NCBI RefSeq assembly: GCF_007752345.1
Contig: NZ_CP036299.1
Location: 744,001-808,000, forward strand
Length of the DNA: 64,000 nt
Direction of reading: 5' to 3'
Source: Planctopirus ephydatiae
Lineage (GTDB): Bacteria > Planctomycetota > Planctomycetia > Planctomycetales > Planctomycetaceae
The notes under the pieces were generated by a model that saw only the letters and a list, made by a program, of their open reading frames with translations, had not been told where the DNA came from and did no database searches. Made by a program: the position numbers and the translations under genes. Shown here one piece after another: positions 36,420-48,483 of the stretch; within the stretch, counting starts at the first letter, position 1; every line of letters starts with the position of its first letter.

Positions 36420-37331
36420 ATGATGGGAACGACAGGTCAGACAATGCAGCCGCCGTTTTCACACGAGCATTTTCGATGGAGCACTCCAGTTTGTGTGCGA
36501 TCGATGCTGCTGTTGTGGACTGTCCTGTGTTGGCCGCTCGCAGGTGGAATGATTCGAGCTCAGGAAAGTTCGGTTTCAAAAGCTGAGACAAATACCGACA
36601 GCACAAAGCTCAACGATCAATCCAGTGCGAAATCTAGCAGCAAGACCCAGGCAAACAGCACTCGCGCAAACTCCTCAGCGAACTCCTCCTCAGCCAACTC
36701 TTCAAGGGAGCCGAGCCTGACACCTGTGCAGATTCAGCGAGCCAAAGAGTTTGCAGCCACTCATCATCCAGAACTGGGTGAACTGCTGGGCCGACTGGAA
36801 AGCTATGACGAACCTTCGTTTGTCGAGGCCATTCAGGAATTGCTGCGAACGATGGATCGCCTGGAAAAGCTGAGTGAAAAGAATACCGAACGCGGTCGAG
36901 TTGAGTTAGAAGACTGGAAACTGACATCACGAATCCGGCTGCTGGCTGCCCGACTGGCCATGGCTGATGCACTTCCCGTCGAGAACCTCGAAGCGTCGTC
37001 CAGGACGATCAAACAGGAAATTCGTGAACTGCTGATCGAACGGGCCGAACTTCGGAAGTCGTCGCTCACCGCCGAACGCCTGCGATTGCAGGATCGCCTC
37101 GAAAAGGTGAATCGGCAATTGAGCGAACTTTCCGAGCGCGAGCGGCAGAACATCGAACGCGAACTGGATCGACTCGAAGCCAATGCTTCCCAGGCGAAGA
37201 CACGCCAAAAGGCCGCTCAAAAAGAGAAGTCTTCACTGAATACCAAGCCGCGTTCTCCATCGAATGCTCCTCAGTCCGATTCCACCAAACAAGCTGCTGA
37301 AAAGCCGGCGAAGAACAATCAGAAACCATGA
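36420..37331 (+). CDS. Secreted coiled-coil protein in the ECF operon
   Basis: The ATG at 36420 gives 303 residues. A long n-region precedes a hydrophobic signal (SMLLLWTVLCWPLAGGMIRA). Then a Ser/Asn/Ala-rich low-complexity linker (residues ~50-100) leads into a helical domain with TPVQIQRAKEFAATHHPELG. A long coiled coil follows at ~150-275, rich in Glu/Arg/Leu (LRLQDRLEKVNRQLSELSER), with a basic tail. It is not a recognised family. It may be a periplasmic scaffold acting with the following cytochrome-like protein, an inference from gene order. The next gene starts 107 nt later. Confidence 0.72.
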   Translation: MMGTTGQTMQPPFSHEHFRWSTPVCVRSMLLLWTVLCWPLAGGMIRAQESSVSKAETNTDSTKLNDQSSAKSSSKTQANSTRANSSANSSSANSSREPSLTPVQIQRAKEFAATHHPELGELLGRLESYDEPSFVEAIQELLRTMDRLEKLSEKNTERGRVELEDWKLTSRIRLLAARLAMADALPVENLEASSRTIKQEIRELLIERAELRKSSLTAERLRLQDRLEKVNRQLSELSERERQNIERELDRLEANASQAKTRQKAAQKEKSSLNTKPRSPSNAPQSDSTKQAAEKPAKNNQKP

Positions 37332-37438
37332 CGACCGGCTCTGAATGTCTGTCGTCATTCCAATAAATTTCCTGAGAACGCCTGCACTGTCTGTCATTTG
37401 CACCGTTTGCCATAGAGTGCTGTAAGGATCGAATCACC

Positions 37439-40435
37439 ATGCAAGAGTTTGCTAATCATCATGATCCAGATGTTCAGGGGTATCGCCGCTGGCCTGCCTT
37501 AGAACATCGCCGCTGGCAATGGTTCTGCCTGGCGATTGCCAGTTGGCTGGGACTGTGTCAACCAGGCTTATTTCAGCTTCCTCAGATCTGGGCGGCTGAG
37601 GCAAAGCCGGCAGATAACAGCAAGCCTGCTGCACAGATTCTGCCTGCTGAGGAACTGAAGTCATCAGCAGTTGTCGAATCGGCAGTCATCCCTGGCATCA
37701 ATGAACGATACGATCTGAAGGTCAAGAATGTCGATGGGCCCGATTTCCGTAAGCACGTGGTTCCGCTGCTCGGCAAACTCGGCTGTAACGGACGTGCCTG
37801 CCATGGATCGTTCCAGGGTCAGGGTGGCTTCCGCCTGTCGCTGTTTGGTTACGACTTCAAGGCTGACCATGAGAACCTCGTGCTGGGTGATAAGCCGCGT
37901 GTCAACCTGATGGATCGCTCGAAGAGCCTGATCCTCATGAAGCCCACTGAGCAGGTTTCTCATGAAGGGGGCGAGGCTCTCAAGCAGGGGACATGGGAAT
38001 ATCGCGTTCTCGATAAATGGATTTCTCAAGGAGCCAAACCTGTCACCGATAAAACACCGGAATTTGTGAGAATGGATGTGTTGCCGGATGGGAAAAACCC
38101 GGCAGCGGGCGAACGCCCGGAGATGGTGGGCTCGAAGGTGGGCCAGTCGTGGAAGCTCAAGTGCATTGCCGTCTGGTCGGATGGAACCCGCGAAGATGTG
38201 ACACCTCTGTCCCGCTTCCAGTCGAATAATGATCAGATTGCCAAAGTGACCCAGGAAGGCATGGTGACGATCACCGGCCCTGGAGATTCACACGTCGTGG
38301 CGTTCTATGACAATGGCGTGGTGCCTGTCCCTGTAATTCTGCCTGTGTCGAACCTGACAGGTGACAAGTATCCTTCCACTCCCACACCCAGCCGTATTGA
38401 TGAACTGGTTGTGCAGAAGCTCAAGAAGGTGGGCGTCGTGCAGTCGGATCTGTGTGGCGACGAGGAGTTCCTCCGCCGCGTCTCGCTGGATATTACGGGA
38501 ACTTTGCCGACACCTGAGGAAGTCGAGACGTTTGTGCGTTCGAAGGATGTGGCCAAACGTTCAAAAAAGATTGATGAATTGCTGGAACGACCAGCTTATG
38601 CCGCCTGGCAGGCGACCAAGATCTGCGACTACACCGGGAATAATCCCGAGTATTTGCAGAACGCAGTGGTGGGGAACAATTCTGCTCAGGCTGCTCGCGA
38701 CTGGTATGAATGGATTCATGACCGAGTCCAGCGAAACGTGCCTTATGATGAACTGGCCGAGAACATCATTCTGGCGACCAGTCGCCGGGAGGGGGAAAGC
38801 TATGAACAGTATTGCGAACGCGTGAGTGGCTACTACGCGAAGGACAGCAAAGGGAGTTTTGCCGAACAGCCTGCAATGACGCATTACTGGGCGAGGAGAA
38901 ACTTTCGCACGGTCGAAGAGCGGGCTCTGGGATTTGCCTACACATTCCTGGGCATTCGAGTGCAATGTGCCCAGTGTCACAAACATCCTTTCGATCAATG
39001 GACAAAGGACGATTTCGATCGCTTCAAGAACTTCTTTGCACGCATTCGCTATGGCGATATCCCAGGCAACAAAGACGAAAAAGCCGCCATGCTCGCCAAA
39101 CTGGGTGTGGACAAGGATCTCAAGGGAAACATGCTGGATCGGGCACTGAAGGACTATCTGGCTTCGGGCAAAGTGGTGCCGGTCCAGGAAGTCTTTGTGA
39201 CTCCTCCCGTGAAGCCAAAACCCGTGAATCCCAAGGCCAAGCCCAATGCCAAAAGACCACAGGTTGTGGCCGGCCGAACTGCCAAGGTGCTGGGTGGCGA
39301 TGAGATTGTCATCGAAGAACTGGATGATCCGCGAACAGCACTCATGGATTGGTTGCGTGCAGAAGAGAACCCGTACTTTGCCAGAGCTTTTGTGAATCGT
39401 GTCTGGGCGGGCTACTTCCATGTGGGGATTGTCGAGCCACCCGATGATCTGAGTCTGGCGAATCCCCCTTCGAATGAAGCGTTGCTGGATGAACTAACAC
39501 GGGAGTTTGTGGCTCATGGCTACGATATGAAGTGGCTGCACCGGACGATTGCCAACAGCCGCACTTATCAGTTGAGCTGGCAGCCCAATGAAACCAACAA
39601 GCTTGACGAGCGGAACTTTGCCCGGGCTGTGCCGCGCCGCCTCCCAGCGGAAGTGGCGTATGACATTATCCGTCAGGCGACTGCCAGTGATTTTGAAATG
39701 GCCAAGTGGAATGACCAGCTCAATTCCCGGGCGATTGAAGATGTGGGGGCCGGTGCGAAAAATGGACGGGCTCAGGTTTATGCACTGAATATCTTCGGGC
39801 GATCGATCCGCGAGAGTAACTGCGATTGCGATCGATCGATGGAGCCAAGTCTGCTGCAGACCGTCTACCTGCAGAACGATCAGGAACTTCTGGCTGCCAT
39901 TGAGCGCAAGGGTGGCTGGGTCGATCAGATTGTCAAAGTGGGCCCTCATCCTGTGGTGAATGGCAAAAACGCAATCTCACCAGCAGCAGCGGTCGTGCCT
40001 GATCTCACCGACGAAAAGGGTAAAGGCAAAAAGAAACTTGAGTCGGCAACCGAAGATTCGTCCAACGATCGGGATTTGAAAGAGGTTCTGGCCCGCGTCG
40101 ACAAACGTATCGAAAAGGCCCGTCAACAAAAGGACAAGCAGCAACTGGCCGAACTGCAGCAAACGCGGCAGAAGCTTCTGGAGAGAATGCAGGCCCAGGC
40201 CAAGAACGCTTCAAAGCCTGCTGATCAAGGCTTTAAGGCAGGTGTCCTGCCCAATGACCGTGTTCTGCAAGAGATTGTCAAAACGGCATATCTGCGAACG
40301 TTGTCTCGGTATCCATCGAACGAAGAAACTCGCCGGTCAGTGGCTTACTTCCATGAGGCGAAAGATGTCCGCGTCGGCAGCAGAGATCTCTTATGGGCCC
40401 TGCTGAACACCAAGGAATTCATGGTCAATCATTAA
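37439..40435 (+). CDS. DUF1549/DUF1553 planctomycete cytochrome-like protein
   Basis: The 998-residue secreted protein starts at ATG 37439 after AAGGA. A signal anchor covers ~25-55. A haem-like C-x4-C-H site, GCNGRACHGSFQG, lies near residue 120. A BIG2-like domain follows (SQSWKLKCIAVWSDGTREDV). DUF1549 begins near 325 (FLRRVSLDITGTLPTPEEVE) and has a standard C-x2-C-H site in VQCAQCHKHPFDQW. DUF1553 starts near 640 with NPYFARAFVNRVWAGYFHVG and ends with TAYLRTLSRYPSNEE. The family is nearly always paired with DUF1501, as here. Electron transfer in periplasmic breakdown of sugars or sulfated glycans is often suggested, but unproven. Confidence 0.93.
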   Translation: MQEFANHHDPDVQGYRRWPALEHRRWQWFCLAIASWLGLCQPGLFQLPQIWAAEAKPADNSKPAAQILPAEELKSSAVVESAVIPGINERYDLKVKNVDGPDFRKHVVPLLGKLGCNGRACHGSFQGQGGFRLSLFGYDFKADHENLVLGDKPRVNLMDRSKSLILMKPTEQVSHEGGEALKQGTWEYRVLDKWISQGAKPVTDKTPEFVRMDVLPDGKNPAAGERPEMVGSKVGQSWKLKCIAVWSDGTREDVTPLSRFQSNNDQIAKVTQEGMVTITGPGDSHVVAFYDNGVVPVPVILPVSNLTGDKYPSTPTPSRIDELVVQKLKKVGVVQSDLCGDEEFLRRVSLDITGTLPTPEEVETFVRSKDVAKRSKKIDELLERPAYAAWQATKICDYTGNNPEYLQNAVVGNNSAQAARDWYEWIHDRVQRNVPYDELAENIILATSRREGESYEQYCERVSGYYAKDSKGSFAEQPAMTHYWARRNFRTVEERALGFAYTFLGIRVQCAQCHKHPFDQWTKDDFDRFKNFFARIRYGDIPGNKDEKAAMLAKLGVDKDLKGNMLDRALKDYLASGKVVPVQEVFVTPPVKPKPVNPKAKPNAKRPQVVAGRTAKVLGGDEIVIEELDDPRTALMDWLRAEENPYFARAFVNRVWAGYFHVGIVEPPDDLSLANPPSNEALLDELTREFVAHGYDMKWLHRTIANSRTYQLSWQPNETNKLDERNFARAVPRRLPAEVAYDIIRQATASDFEMAKWNDQLNSRAIEDVGAGAKNGRAQVYALNIFGRSIRESNCDCDRSMEPSLLQTVYLQNDQELLAAIERKGGWVDQIVKVGPHPVVNGKNAISPAAAVVPDLTDEKGKGKKKLESATEDSSNDRDLKEVLARVDKRIEKARQQKDKQQLAELQQTRQKLLERMQAQAKNASKPADQGFKAGVLPNDRVLQEIVKTAYLRTLSRYPSNEETRRSVAYFHEAKDVRVGSRDLLWALLNTKEFMVNH

Positions 40436-40541
40436 CTCTCGACACGCCTTTTGATCTCTGTCGTCAAACCCATGCCGACGTGATCACCATCTGAATCCAG
40501 TTTGCTTCTTCGATTAATCACATTTGAATCAAGGTAATACC

Positions 40542-41840
40542 ATGGCGACCAGTTATACATGTGATGGCATTCAACGACGCGATGCACTGAAAGCAGGGCT
40601 GCTGGGAGTGGGAGGCTTATCGCTTTCCAACTTTTTGAAGCTCAGCCATGCGGGAGAGGTTTCGTCGAAAGCGAAAGCCAAAGCCGCAATCTATATCAAC
40701 CTGGGGGGTGGCCCCAGCCACATGGACACCTTTGATATGAAGCCCAATGCACCGGCTGAGTATCGAGGGGAATTCAATCCCATTAAGACGAATGTCTCCG
40801 GTATCGAGATCTGTGAGCATCTGCCTCATCTGGCGAAGCAGGCCGACAAGTTCGCCCTCATTCGTGGTGTCTCGCACACTCTGGCGGCTCATGAACTGGG
40901 CACGCAATACGTCAACTGCGGCAACCGGCCCATCCCTTCGCTGGAATTCCCGGGATACGGTTCAGTGGTTGCCAAGGAGTTGGGTGGCCCGGATAACCTG
41001 CCAGCCTATGTAGCCATTCCACGCACGAGTTCAAAGTCGGGATATCTGGGAGTGAAATACGCCCCACTGGCCACGGGGAACACACCCAAGGCTGGCATGC
41101 CTTATTCCGTGCGTGGGGTTTCACTGCAGAATGGCTTGACAGTGCAGGAAGTGGATCGTCGCAAGAATCTGCTCAACGATCTTGATCGGACGTTTGCTGG
41201 TTACGAAAAGCAGAACCAGTTGCTGGAAGGGATGGATCAGTTTGCCGAACAGGCTTATTCGATGATCACTTCACCAGCCGCCCGCAAAGCGTTTGATATC
41301 AGCCAGGAATCTCCCAAGTTTGCCGAACCATTTGGTGAGACACCCTTTGGAACCAGCTGCCTGCTGGCAACGAGGCTGATCGAATCGGGCGTGCGGTTTG
41401 TCACGATTTCGTACGGTGGCTGGGATACTCATGAAGACAACTGGACGCGGCTGAAAGAAAAGCAGCTGCCTCCGTTTGATGAGGGTCTGGCAGCCTTACT
41501 GTCAGGTCTGGCTCAGAAGGGCTTGCTCGATTCGACCGCTGTCTTTGTGACAGGTGAGTTTGGTCGGACACCTAAGATCAATGCCCGCGCTGGCCGGGAT
41601 CACTTTGCCCGCAATATGTTCATGATTATGGCAGGTGGTGGCGTGCGTGCGGGTCAGGTGATTGGTGCCAGCGATGAAAAAGCCATGGCACCTGCGAGCC
41701 AGGCCATTACACCGGATGATGTGGCCGCTTCGTTCTATCACAATCTCGGGATCGATCCCAAGAAAGAGTATCAGACCAACACCGGGCGGCCACTGATGAT
41801 TGTGCGTGACGGGAACATCATTCCTTCGTTGTTTGCCTGA
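40542..41840 (+). CDS. DUF1501 Tat-exported protein (alkaline-phosphatase-superfamily-like)
   Basis: The ATG at 40542, after AAGG, gives 432 residues; a TTG 18 nt upstream is less likely. A twin-arginine signal is clear: IQRRDALKAGLLGVGGLSLS. The body has DUF1501 marks: KAAIYINLGGGPSHMDTFD (first metal Asp region), RGVSHTLAAHELGTQYVNCG, GYGSVVAKELGGPDNLPAYV, RFVTISYGGWDTHEDNW, and TAVFVTGEFGRTPKIN. These resemble the sulfatase/phosphatase fold. It probably folds in the cytoplasm with its metals and is exported to the same compartment as DUF1549/DUF1553. Gap to that gene is 106 nt. Confidence 0.95.
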   Translation: MATSYTCDGIQRRDALKAGLLGVGGLSLSNFLKLSHAGEVSSKAKAKAAIYINLGGGPSHMDTFDMKPNAPAEYRGEFNPIKTNVSGIEICEHLPHLAKQADKFALIRGVSHTLAAHELGTQYVNCGNRPIPSLEFPGYGSVVAKELGGPDNLPAYVAIPRTSSKSGYLGVKYAPLATGNTPKAGMPYSVRGVSLQNGLTVQEVDRRKNLLNDLDRTFAGYEKQNQLLEGMDQFAEQAYSMITSPAARKAFDISQESPKFAEPFGETPFGTSCLLATRLIESGVRFVTISYGGWDTHEDNWTRLKEKQLPPFDEGLAALLSGLAQKGLLDSTAVFVTGEFGRTPKINARAGRDHFARNMFMIMAGGGVRAGQVIGASDEKAMAPASQAITPDDVAASFYHNLGIDPKKEYQTNTGRPLMIVRDGNIIPSLFA

Positions 41841-41953
41841 GATGCGTTTGGCCTGGGATTCATTGTTGACCTGAGACCTGTATTCGACGGAATGGGTTTA
41901 CGTCGATGTTGGCAGTAAACCAAGGATGACTTTTTCTTGAGGGACGTGGATCG

Positions 41954-42466
41954 ATGCTGAAATCAATGATCATGACAACTTGCCGATTGTCGTTCGTGGT
42001 GGCGATGGTCTGCGGAGCGATTGTCTCTCTGCCAGTCGATGCGCAGGAAGATGCCAAACCTGCGAAGAAACCAGCCCAGGGTGTGGCACAGCCGTTTAAT
42101 CTGCCAGACAGCATCAAGCTGACTGATGATCAAACGAAGAAACTGGAAGAGCTTAAGAAAGAAGCGACTCCGAAGCTCGAAGCCGCCGTCAAAAAGGTCG
42201 ATGACGTACTGACCAAGGATCAAAAGAAGACTCGTAAGACAGCCTCGGATACAGCCAAGGCTGCCGGCAAAAAAGGGAAGGAACTGAAGGATGCCGTCAC
42301 AGAAGCTCTCAAGCTTTCCGACGAGCAGAAGGCATCGTTGGCCAAGGCCGAGAAAGAACTGGCTGATCTGCAGAAGGCGACTCGCGAGCAGGTTGTCGCT
42401 ATGCTGACTGATGAGCAGAAGGCCAACCTGCCCACGTCAGGCAAGAAGAAAGCCAAAGCCAAGTAG
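41954..42466 (+). CDS. Secreted Lys-rich protein with four LTxxQ motifs
   Basis: GAGGGACG precedes the ATG and the protein has 170 residues. A signal peptide (~1-31, cleavage near VDAQE) is followed by a Lys/Ala/Glu-rich helical body. The motif LTDDQ, LTKDQ, LSDEQ, LTDEQ occurs at residues 56, 86, 121 and 151. These are two pairs with 30-residue spacing, and the pairs are 65 residues apart, which implies an internal duplication. LTxxQ is the signature of Spy/CpxP periplasmic chaperones, though no sequence-level homology is shown here. A hairpin lies 54 nt downstream. Being last in the ECF operon, an envelope-stress role is plausible. Confidence 0.78.
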   Translation: MLKSMIMTTCRLSFVVAMVCGAIVSLPVDAQEDAKPAKKPAQGVAQPFNLPDSIKLTDDQTKKLEELKKEATPKLEAAVKKVDDVLTKDQKKTRKTASDTAKAAGKKGKELKDAVTEALKLSDEQKASLAKAEKELADLQKATREQVVAMLTDEQKANLPTSGKKKAKAK

Positions 42467-42520
42467 CAGGTGCTCAAGTCTCGGAAAGAGACGTGGAATC
42501 TCGACAAAAGTTAATAACAG

Positions 42521-42552
42521 CAGCCCGGCCTCGAATTTCGAGAGCCGGGCTG
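42521..42552. terminator. Strong GC-rich hairpin between convergent genes
   Basis: CAGCCCGGC pairs with GCCGGGCTG, and an inner CTCGAA/TTCGAG extension has one bulged A. On the minus strand the continuation CTGTTATTAACTTTTG is T-rich, so it should stop metY transcripts; it may also end the ECF operon on the plus strand. Confidence 0.75.
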
Positions 42553-42591
42553 TTGGCTGTATGGCAACTTCACTTCACACTTTGGCAATCG

Positions 42592-44256
<1,665 letters not shown>

Positions 44257-46002
44257 ATGATGACTTGTTCTAACCGAGCCTGGTTTCGACATTTTACGAG
44301 TTGGCCGCAAAGAGGCGGAGTCTGTCGCCGGGATGGGATGGCTCTGTTGAAGTGTCTGTCTGCGATCGTGCTGTGTCTGTCTTTCGTGCCCGCAGTTGCT
44401 CAGGAGCAATCTGGCGGGCAATCACCGGCAGCGAGTACGCCCAAGGCTGAGCCGGAAGCTGGTAAGCCTGAGAATCCGTTTCCGAATCGAATTCCTGCCC
44501 CATCGCTTGATGGTGGAATCGAATGGCTTAACACCAGCCAGCCCCTGTCACTGAAGGATCTGCGCGGGAAAGTCGTCGTGCTCGACTTCTGGACGTACTG
44601 CTGCATTAACTGCATTCATGTGCTGCCGGATCTGAAGTATCTCGAAAAGAAATATGGCAAAGAGCTCGTGGTCATTGGTGTTCACTCCGCCAAGTTTGAC
44701 AACGAGAAAGAGACCGGGAACATTCGCAAAGCCATCTTGCGTTACGAGATTGAGCATCCCGTCGTCAATGATGCGGAGATGACCATCTGGCGGAAGTTCA
44801 GTATTCGGTCGTGGCCTTCTCTGGTGTTGATTGATCCTGAGGGGCAGTTTTGTGGTGTGGCTTCCGGCGAGGGTAATCGCGAACTGCTGGATCAAGTGAT
44901 TGCCAAAGTTATTGATTATCACCGGGCAAAAGGGACGCTCAACGAAAAGCCGATGGCTTTCGATCTCGAAAGCGGTAAAGAAGCAGCCACTCCTTTGCGA
45001 TTCCCTGGCAAGCTGCTGGTTGATCCAGCCCACGAAAGAGTCTTTATTTCAGACAGCAATCACAATCGCATTGTGGTGGCATCGCTGGCCGGTCAACTCC
45101 TCAAGGTGATTGGGAGTGGAAAAATTGGTGCCAAAGATGGACCGGCTGAATCGGCACAGTTTGACCATCCGCAAGGAATGGCACTGGAAGGGAATACGCT
45201 CTACGTCGCCGATACAGAAAATCATCTGCTGCGGACGGTGGACCTGACCACATGGGAAGTTTCGACATTGGCGGGGACTGGCGAACAGGCCCGCGGCCGT
45301 GATCGTGGCGGGGAGTTACGAACCACAGCGCTGAACAGCCCGTGGGATCTTTACATTCATCAAGGTGTGCTCTATGTCGCGATGGCGGGGCCGCATCAAC
45401 TCTGGTCACATGCACTGGGAAGTAAGACCATACAGAACTATGCGGGTTCTGGACGGGAAGACATTACCAATGGAAGTCTGTCTCAATCGGCACTGGCGCA
45501 ACCTTCGGGGATCACCAGTGATGGCGAGTCGCTTTATGTTGTCGATAGCGAAGGTTCATCCATTCGCAAAATCACCACCAGTGAAGCGGACAAGCTCGAA
45601 AACCCGGAAGGCAAAGTGACCACTGTGGTGGGAGCTTCGGATTTGCCGCGAGGTGCGAGCCTGTTTGAGTTTGGCGATATTGATGGCAAGGGATCAGCAG
45701 TTCGTCTTCAGCATCCGCTGGGGATTGTCTTTCACGAGGGGAAGCTGTATGTCGCCGATAGTTACAACCATAAGATTAAAGTGATTGATCCGATCAAAAG
45801 AACGTGCGAAACCTGGCTGGGGAATGGAAAGCCAGGGGCTGCACTTGATCCAGTCCAGCTATCTGAACCTGCGGGGTTAGCGACCTATGGCGGATTTCTG
45901 TTCATTGCCGACACGAACAACCATCGGGTCCTGAAGGTCGATTTGAAGACGAAAGTGGCCACCGAGTTCAAGATCGAAGGCTTGGCTGCGCCAAAGCCCT
46001 GA
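44257..46002 (+). CDS. NHLRC2-like thioredoxin/NHL-repeat protein
   Basis: AGGCAGG lies 6 nt before the ATG at 44257 and gives 581 residues. A hydrophobic signal segment (MALLKCLSAIVLCLSFVPAVA) lies ~28 residues in. A thioredoxin-like domain follows, LRGKVVVLDFWTYCCINC, with the CCINC motif that characterises NHLRC2 relatives, then FSIRSWPSLVLIDPEGQ. After ~residue 230 a six-bladed NHL propeller begins, with blade motifs FDHPQGMALEGNTLYVADTE, LQHPLGIVFHEGKLYVADS, and a closing LFIADTNNHRVLKVD. The human homologue is linked to cell redox balance but its mechanism is unclear. Secreted location is likely here. An alternative ATG at 44338 is possible. Confidence 0.9.
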   Translation: MMTCSNRAWFRHFTSWPQRGGVCRRDGMALLKCLSAIVLCLSFVPAVAQEQSGGQSPAASTPKAEPEAGKPENPFPNRIPAPSLDGGIEWLNTSQPLSLKDLRGKVVVLDFWTYCCINCIHVLPDLKYLEKKYGKELVVIGVHSAKFDNEKETGNIRKAILRYEIEHPVVNDAEMTIWRKFSIRSWPSLVLIDPEGQFCGVASGEGNRELLDQVIAKVIDYHRAKGTLNEKPMAFDLESGKEAATPLRFPGKLLVDPAHERVFISDSNHNRIVVASLAGQLLKVIGSGKIGAKDGPAESAQFDHPQGMALEGNTLYVADTENHLLRTVDLTTWEVSTLAGTGEQARGRDRGGELRTTALNSPWDLYIHQGVLYVAMAGPHQLWSHALGSKTIQNYAGSGREDITNGSLSQSALAQPSGITSDGESLYVVDSEGSSIRKITTSEADKLENPEGKVTTVVGASDLPRGASLFEFGDIDGKGSAVRLQHPLGIVFHEGKLYVADSYNHKIKVIDPIKRTCETWLGNGKPGAALDPVQLSEPAGLATYGGFLFIADTNNHRVLKVDLKTKVATEFKIEGLAAPKP

Positions 46003-46074
46003 TGTCAAGATTCGTTTTCTTGGCTTAACGTGACTGGCTGTGCTTCAAAGTTCCCCAGCAGATCGAACTGCAAT

Positions 46075-47376
<1,302 letters not shown>

Positions 47377-47438
47377 CGATGACTCATCAAGATCCGTTCG
47401 ACTGGTTTTGAATGCCAGGCCCGACTAAGCCGCTGTGA

Positions 47439-48104
47439 TTAATCTGTCACTGAAGTCGTGTTGTCGACGAGTTCTCTGCGCAGCCACGCACGCGAATAAG
47501 CCCATAAGCGGCTCGCAGTGCGGACAGAAACGTCCAACGTTTCCGCCGCTTCTGCGAGAGTTAATCCCCCAAAGTACAGAAGCTGCACGAGTTCGGCTCC
47601 TTGAGGTTTGACGTCAGCGAGCTTGGTCAAGGCTTCATCAAGGGCCAGTAGATCTTCCTGTGGCTCGACAAGGCAGGGAGGGAAGTCGTCGATGTGATGC
47701 CGGACAAATTCTCCACCGTGCTTGAGACTCTTTTTGCGGCGGGCATGATCGATGAGAATGCGGCGAATGGTGATGGCCGCTGCCGCAAAGAACTGTGCCC
47801 GGCTTTTCCATTGCGGCCCGTGACGAGGGAACCCGGATCGATCCTCTTCGAATGGATCATCGCTCTCATGAATCCTGGAAGAATCGCCGGTGATGGATTG
47901 CTCGTCGGGTGAATGGCCATGCATCAATCGCAGATAGGCTTCATGCACCAGAGCTGTGGGCTGAAGTGTCTGCCCTGCGGGTTCCAGCGCCAGGCGTGCT
48001 GCTGCCAGCTTGCGAAGCTCCGCATAGACCAGTGGGAGCAGATCATCAGTGGCATGTTCCTGGCCGGTATCGATTGCTGCCAGCAGGCGTGTTAATTCGT
48101 CCAT
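47439..48104 (-). CDS. ECF sigma factor of the PF07638 type
   Basis: The ATG at 48104 gives 221 residues. Region 2 begins MDELTRLLAAIDTGQEHATD, then LVYAELRKLAAARLA and PTALVHEAYLRLM, typical of the PF07638 group abundant in planctomycetes. A loop follows, then SRAQFFAAAAITIRRILIDH. Region 4 has DVKPQGAELVQLLYFGGLTL and ETLDVSVRTASRLWAYSRAW, the DNA-recognition helix. Such sigmas often pair with Ser/Thr kinases, but none is adjacent. It converges on glcE with 62 nt between them. Targets are unknown. Confidence 0.93.
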   Translation of the reverse strand: MDELTRLLAAIDTGQEHATDDLLPLVYAELRKLAAARLALEPAGQTLQPTALVHEAYLRLMHGHSPDEQSITGDSSRIHESDDPFEEDRSGFPRHGPQWKSRAQFFAAAAITIRRILIDHARRKKSLKHGGEFVRHHIDDFPPCLVEPQEDLLALDEALTKLADVKPQGAELVQLLYFGGLTLAEAAETLDVSVRTASRLWAYSRAWLRRELVDNTTSVTD

Positions 48105-48483
48105 AAGCTGCCAGATAAAATGGGATCTCACATAGCACTGCTGATGATGAGCACCTTAATGAACATACTCCAGCGAAAAATGGGTGAACAAGTCGTCGGC
48201 AAAAATTGCCGCTCATCCGAACGTTTGTGAATACGTGTGATTCAAGTGAGCTCAAGCTGAAAAAGTTACCTTGCCGTTTGAAACGAGTTTGCTGGCAAGG
48301 AGCGGGCATTTGCCTTACGGGCGCGACATGAAGCCGAGTTTGGCACGGTTCGATTTTCCACACAGATCGATACAAGACGAGCGATCCAATGTGCCGTCGA
48401 ATTCTCTTTGTGCCCTGGCGGGGCATGAAATGGATGGTGCATTGAAGAGCTTACAGTTGTTGACCGGGCAGGGAGGCCATGGA
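48105..48483. other. Divergent intergenic region of ~380 nt
   Basis: The space between the sigma gene and the porin gene probably contains both promoters. The porin frame stays open back to 48271, but the true start at 48484 makes this leader non-coding. No RNA is evident. Confidence 0.45.

Noticed and set aside
38561-39421. Minus-strand 286-residue frame inside the DUF1549/DUF1553 gene
   Set aside because: It lies antisense to conserved DUF1549 sequence and shows no domain.
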